The notes under the pieces: generated by a model
The model's input: the letters and a program-made list of their open reading frames with translations, nothing else
Database searches by the model: none
Told to the model about the DNA's origin: nothing
Translations under genes and position numbers: made by a program
In this document: piece after piece, positions 60,191-64,000 of the stretch
Layout of the letters: every line of letters starts with the position of its first letter
Position numbering within the stretch: position 1 is the stretch's first letter
Source: Siphonodentalium dalli
Lineage: Eukaryota; Mollusca; Scaphopoda; Gadilida; Siphonodentaliidae
Assembly: GCA_032622095.1 (NCBI GenBank)
Contig: CP136062.1
Location: 8,583,710 to 8,647,709 of the forward strand
Direction of reading: 5' to 3'
Length of the DNA: 64,000 bases

Positions 60191-61698
60191 CGGTGGTTCG
60201 ATGTTAAAATGAGCAGCAATTGGGTCTTGTGGTTTGAGAAAATTTCAATGTACTTTAACATTTTCAACGTTGGCACCTGGCACTCAAAGTTTCCACAGCT
60301 ATGTGAAAAGCGGTGTTTCGGATCAGTTAGTGGGAACAGGTTATTTAACCTCAGATATATACAAGACAAGCAAGCAACGTGTAAGTTCATAAATACACAA
60401 ATATATATGAGAATTGGGAGAAAAGGTGTATGATGATTAGAAGTATAATACAAGATGATGTGGTATTGGTGAGGTTCCATATCGAATATCAACTGGCATG
60501 TGATTTTGTTTGGGACGGGGATGACTGGCAAGATGTAGGATATATACACGATGGTTCAGAGAGCGTTTCTTAATTTATAATTTTCTGTGTGTATAGTTTA
60601 ATATGAGTATGCAGCTATATATGATTTAATTTTCCATAGTTTTTCACGGAAATCACGACTGGTAAATTTAATTTAATGGGTATTTAATTTAATAGGTATT
60701 TGGTCCTAGTGACACAGTTTGGACATGTTCCATAGCGACGCACATGTAACGGTTTTCTTAGCCTAATGGGTTTATTTACGCATAATATACGAAATTCGAA
60801 ATTCCCTGTCATGGATGCGATCAACCAGCATCGTGTACCTTACACCGTTGCAGGGACGTGGCAACAGTATATACACTGAAAATAGTGTTGACTTAACTGT
60901 TTGCTCAACAATTTGACTCCTATTTCTTTTTGCTAAATATGACGTGTACCGCCTCCTCTGGTCTGATCTCACCCTCGCGCGCGCTTCGGCTACTCCATTA
61001 GCAACTTTCCTTCATTATGGAGAGCAAATATATATTTTTTGAACATTCAGGGGCGAGTAATTCGCTTACAAAATTTTCATGGCATCGTTATCGGGGTGAC
61101 ATGTGACCATGCCATGTAAATTTGGTCGCGTTCGGAGATAATTCACTGCAACCTGCAGGTGTGCAACCATAAGTGGTAATACGGTGCACCATCTTCGATT
61201 TCTTTTAAGCTACAATATGACTTACATGTGGAACAACACTTTTCGCACCTATTCAATTTGAAGCCAAGTAGTTTGCATATAAAGCACGAAATGGTTGAAT
61301 TTTCGAAACCTTATCAAACTGAAATGTACAGCAAATTACGAGATACAAAACATTTGAGTTTATGTCGACCAATTTGATCAGAATTATTTGGTGTCTAGCA
61401 ATGGTTTTGGTATATCGACACCATTGCAAATCAATGTACATGTACATAGATGCGTGGATAAGTAGAGGTTAAAGCGTATATCGTAGCCATTTAACAATAT
61501 AGAACGAAATCGCTGTTCATTTGACAGGTCATATATAATTGAATAGATGTATATTGTGTGTGTATGTAAATGGGAAAACAAACATTACTGCTATTGTATT
61601 GTGTTTATTTCAGGCAACATATGCCCATATATAGTCATAATCCAACATATAATTACGAATTTTCGATATACTATATAGGTATGATTTCTTAACATAAG
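60191..61698. other. Possible retrotransposon 5' UTR, then anonymous sequence
   Basis: Directly upstream of the ORF a 131-codon minus-strand frame (60154-60549) overlaps the ORF start by 26 bases. I see no zinc knuckle or other ORF1 feature in it. Beyond about 60560 the sequence is AT-rich with no recognised gene. Confidence 0.45.
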
Positions 61699-62196
61699 TT
61701 AAAGATACGGGCGGCGTTGGTGGTGGGTATGCTGTTAAAATAATCACATCCGTCAAAAACCGCCATAAACAGAAGGATTAGTAAAAATATAGAGACTTTG
61801 TTCTTATTTCAATCAGAAATATGACATAAACAGTATGTTATTGTCATTTTCCCCTTTTGTTGTGTAAACGAAAGCAAAAACGTTAAGTTTCCTGGTTTTT
61901 TTGTATGTCCGGATGTGGTAAACACAAAGAGCGTTATTTGTTAAGGTTTTCCTGATATGGAAATAATAAAGAGCGTTTATATCATTTGTGTGTGTTAACC
62001 AATATAATTGCACTGTGTTATATAAACAGAAGCACAACTTCTGTAACACGAGCAGTCTCTTGTTTACGTACAACATCGTACGTCTTGACGACAATATACT
62101 ATCTACGCGCTGATTATGTTTGGCATCGAGCGGAACTGTATATATTTTTGTGTTCCTTCTGTTAATGCCGATTTGGACAAATATAAATATTTCTGC
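61699..62196 (+). repeat. Dispersed ~490-bp repeat, copy 2
   Basis: It is collinear with 9279-9766, including two AAAGAGCGTT decamers (61926, 61968) with nearly the same separation, TTTGTGTGTG, CTTCTGTAACACGAG, and a leader-like coding end. By eye, divergence is substantial but spread evenly with small indels, so the duplication is old. Confidence 0.65.
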
Positions 62197-62545
62197 AACA
62201 AACGCCGCCGTCCCTTTAGCCTCTGGTGTTCCTACTAGCAAGTCCACTCGTCTGCTTACAGTGTTAAATGTATTCCAAGCTACATCGACCAACACTTATA
62301 ATACACATGAAATATTGAGCAACAGTATAAAACTAGGCGGCTATCCGGGTGGATATGCTGATCTATTCGACTTGACACTGATATTAACACACATGGTGGT
62401 CAAATGCAGTGGATTTCTGCCAGTCATTATTCATCATCAAAGAAGCATGGAATTCCGTGCTGTCTGTATAGGCCAGAAATTCCCACCAGATGATACATTA
62501 CGTAATACGAACGCCCCGATGCTTGAAGGTTGCTCAATGTGTTGA
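62120..62545 (+). pseudogene. Secretory-leader-like reading frame, unrecognised
   Basis: An open frame of about 140 codons ends at TGA 62543-62545. Its first ~25 residues resemble a signal peptide (TVYIFVFLLLMPIW, then small and polar residues), followed by a moderately polar stretch with Cys residues at the C-terminus (EGCSMC). No ATG opens the leader in this frame: the frame starts with TTG, and where copy 1 has ATG (9693) this copy has ATCG, one extra base. The first in-frame ATG (62165) would remove most of the leader. It may be a decayed small-secreted-protein exon, an exon entered by splicing, or chance. A 160-codon frame lies opposite on the minus strand without features. Confidence 0.25.
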
Positions 62546-63582
62546 GCAGATGTTTCTGCATTGGAACGCCGGGCTTTATTAGCTTCCGTTTTGTGTCTGT
62601 CTTTCATGAAAGTTATCCGACCTCCTGATATTTTAATTATCACATAAGAAACTAGATCGCACTATCGACTTCAAATGAGCCTTCTCAAATTAAATTATAT
62701 TGTGTATATATGTCACAAGTTAACTTTTGTATATGTATATACATGTATTGTACAATAATGGTCCCCATATTTGGAGGAATAAATATCTCTCTCGTGGTAT
62801 GACATTACACCTGAATGGTAAGCCCTAATGAATTAAACCAAACGGATCAGATTAATGGCAATGACATATAACAGGCAAGTATATTATTTATATTGTAAAT
62901 ACTGTTCATATATTATAATGTATCATTTGAAAATTTATGATGTAAGTCATGTTCATAAATGTAATATATGTTATCTTAATATCTATGTATTATTGGTCGA
63001 TAAGATTAAACAAATTGAATTGACCGGTGGAATAGAAAGTAGATTGCAGGACTGGGAAGTATATCATATATAGGCAAATTTGAGAACGTTCTAAACATTC
63101 ATAAAATGGCAGTTAAAACAGTTTTTAAAAAACTCTTGCCAGTGTGACTCCCACCCCCCCCCCATATTGCGTGCAAACAACAGTCGCTATCTTGGAACAG
63201 CATACCACAACTATAAGCACTGATCTCGGGTTATAATATGAAACGATCAATTGTGTTAATGCCATACTGACTAATATTATTGACATAATTAATGCTGTGC
63301 CAGCGTAACACAACACAGCCGACCCATAGCTATAATTATACAGTATTTCTCGCATTGTCGTTTATTTGTATGCCGTGATAATGGGTGGCTGAACACAACA
63401 GTCGGTTAAAGGTACTCAATTCGAATTAACGCTCGCAAATTAAGATTTCTCAGGCTCCGGGGTTAAAACATATACGATTCGAGTCGAGAAGACTAAATTG
63501 TCTAAAATCAAGTGGCTTTTTGTGTCAGATACTTGACAAACTGGCAGAATTTCGTTGAACAAAAAAATTATAAATAACAGGG
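62546..63582. other. Anonymous AT-rich sequence
   Basis: No gene or strong repeat recognised. A short C-run occurs near 63154-63163. Confidence 0.5.
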
Positions 63583-63599
63583 TATATATATATATATAT
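63583..63599. repeat. (TA)n microsatellite
   Basis: An uninterrupted TA dinucleotide run, followed by CTTTATTAACCTCCATTAAC. An A/T microsatellite beside such a motif could be the tail of an old minus-strand retroelement, but no coding part is present. Confidence 0.7.
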
Positions 63600-64000
63600 C
63601 TTTATTAACCTCCATTAACGGAGATCATACATCAATACATTGTATGTGTTGTATAAACGAATTGGAGCGTTTTGTACACATAAAGGTGAGAGTGGTATTT
63701 ATAAACATTATTTAGTATATATACAAACAACATTTGAGCATAGAAAATGGCGGCAAAAAGTAACAACACTGAATTCCAGTACATTACAGCCGTATGAGCC
63801 GTATGGTCTATGTACCATATTAGAGTTTGATCACATTTAGTTAAGGAAAGTGTATATCGCATGCGTATAGATGTTGATCTTATGTTCACTAAGCCATGCT
63901 CCTTTTCACCCTCAAACATTTTAATGTCAACAAGACTTGCTTTTCTGGCAGGCAGCAAGCACACGCAAGCAATCGGGTATAGTCTTAACGGGCATTGTTT
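63600..64000. other. Anonymous sequence to the window end
   Basis: Overlapping frames on both strands (63632-63964 minus, 63640-63840 plus) show no recognised domain. No feature can be supported. Confidence 0.5.

Noticed and set aside
60154-60549. Retrotransposon ORF1
   Set aside because: The 131-codon frame lacks zinc-knuckle, RRM, coiled-coil or PHD-like features and overlaps the ORF start; more likely 5' UTR or flanking sequence.
61813-62295. 160-codon minus-strand frame as a gene
   Set aside because: It lies antisense to the dispersed repeat and leader-like frame; the collinear copy at 9279-9766 shows no equivalent open frame, and no domain is recognised.

Overview
The window looks like animal, most probably bivalve-mollusc, nuclear DNA. 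Reasons: AT-rich, gene-poor sequence; many foldback/TIR miniature elements; recurrent ACATGTACATGT words; AAAGGGAGATAACTC-type words that I associate with molluscan interspersed repeats; tRNA-like SINE modules; and an APE-type non-LTR retrotransposon with an N-terminal 2A-like motif. The species cannot be named from sequence alone. I see no bacterial operons and no host protein-coding gene I would call with confidence.

Layout. (1) 1-10275: AT-rich flank with several DNA-transposon-like or foldback elements (85-1476, 1478-2775, 3627-3899, 4926-5041, 6924-7065) and one copy (9279-9766) of a ~490-bp dispersed repeat. (2) 10276-10375: exactly 100 Ns, an assembly gap. (3) 10376-52534: a 42-kb satellite locus. 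Array 1 (10376 to about 26190) has about nine almost identical 1730-bp units. Block D1 (about 26190-30912) follows. Array 2 (30913-45223) has 1953-bp units. Block D2 (45224-49748) is a near-identical copy of D1 offset by 18,826-18,836 bp. Array 3 (49749-52534) returns to the 1730-type unit. Each unit is itself built from diverged modules that start with GGGCC-TAACTC-like words spaced at roughly 147 bp or multiples of it. (4) 52535-56441: mostly anonymous sequence with a short CpG-rich patch at the array edge, a 5'-truncated retrotransposon tail and an inverted/direct repeat cluster. (5) 56463 to about 60190, minus strand: a nearly intact non-LTR retrotransposon encoding a 2A-like peptide, APE endonuclease, reverse transcriptase and a Cys/His C-terminal domain, with a one-base frameshift near the end. 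(6) 60190-64000: anonymous AT-rich sequence with the second copy (61699-62196) of the ~490-bp repeat and an attached leader-peptide-like reading frame.

The only convincing protein-coding unit is the retrotransposon. The main biological interest is the satellite: very homogeneous higher-order arrays, interrupted by duplicated 4.5-kb blocks whose junctions fall at the same base of the repeat while the adjoining repeats have taken on the local array type. Small reading frames inside the satellite recur only because the units are copies of one another, and I do not regard them as genes.
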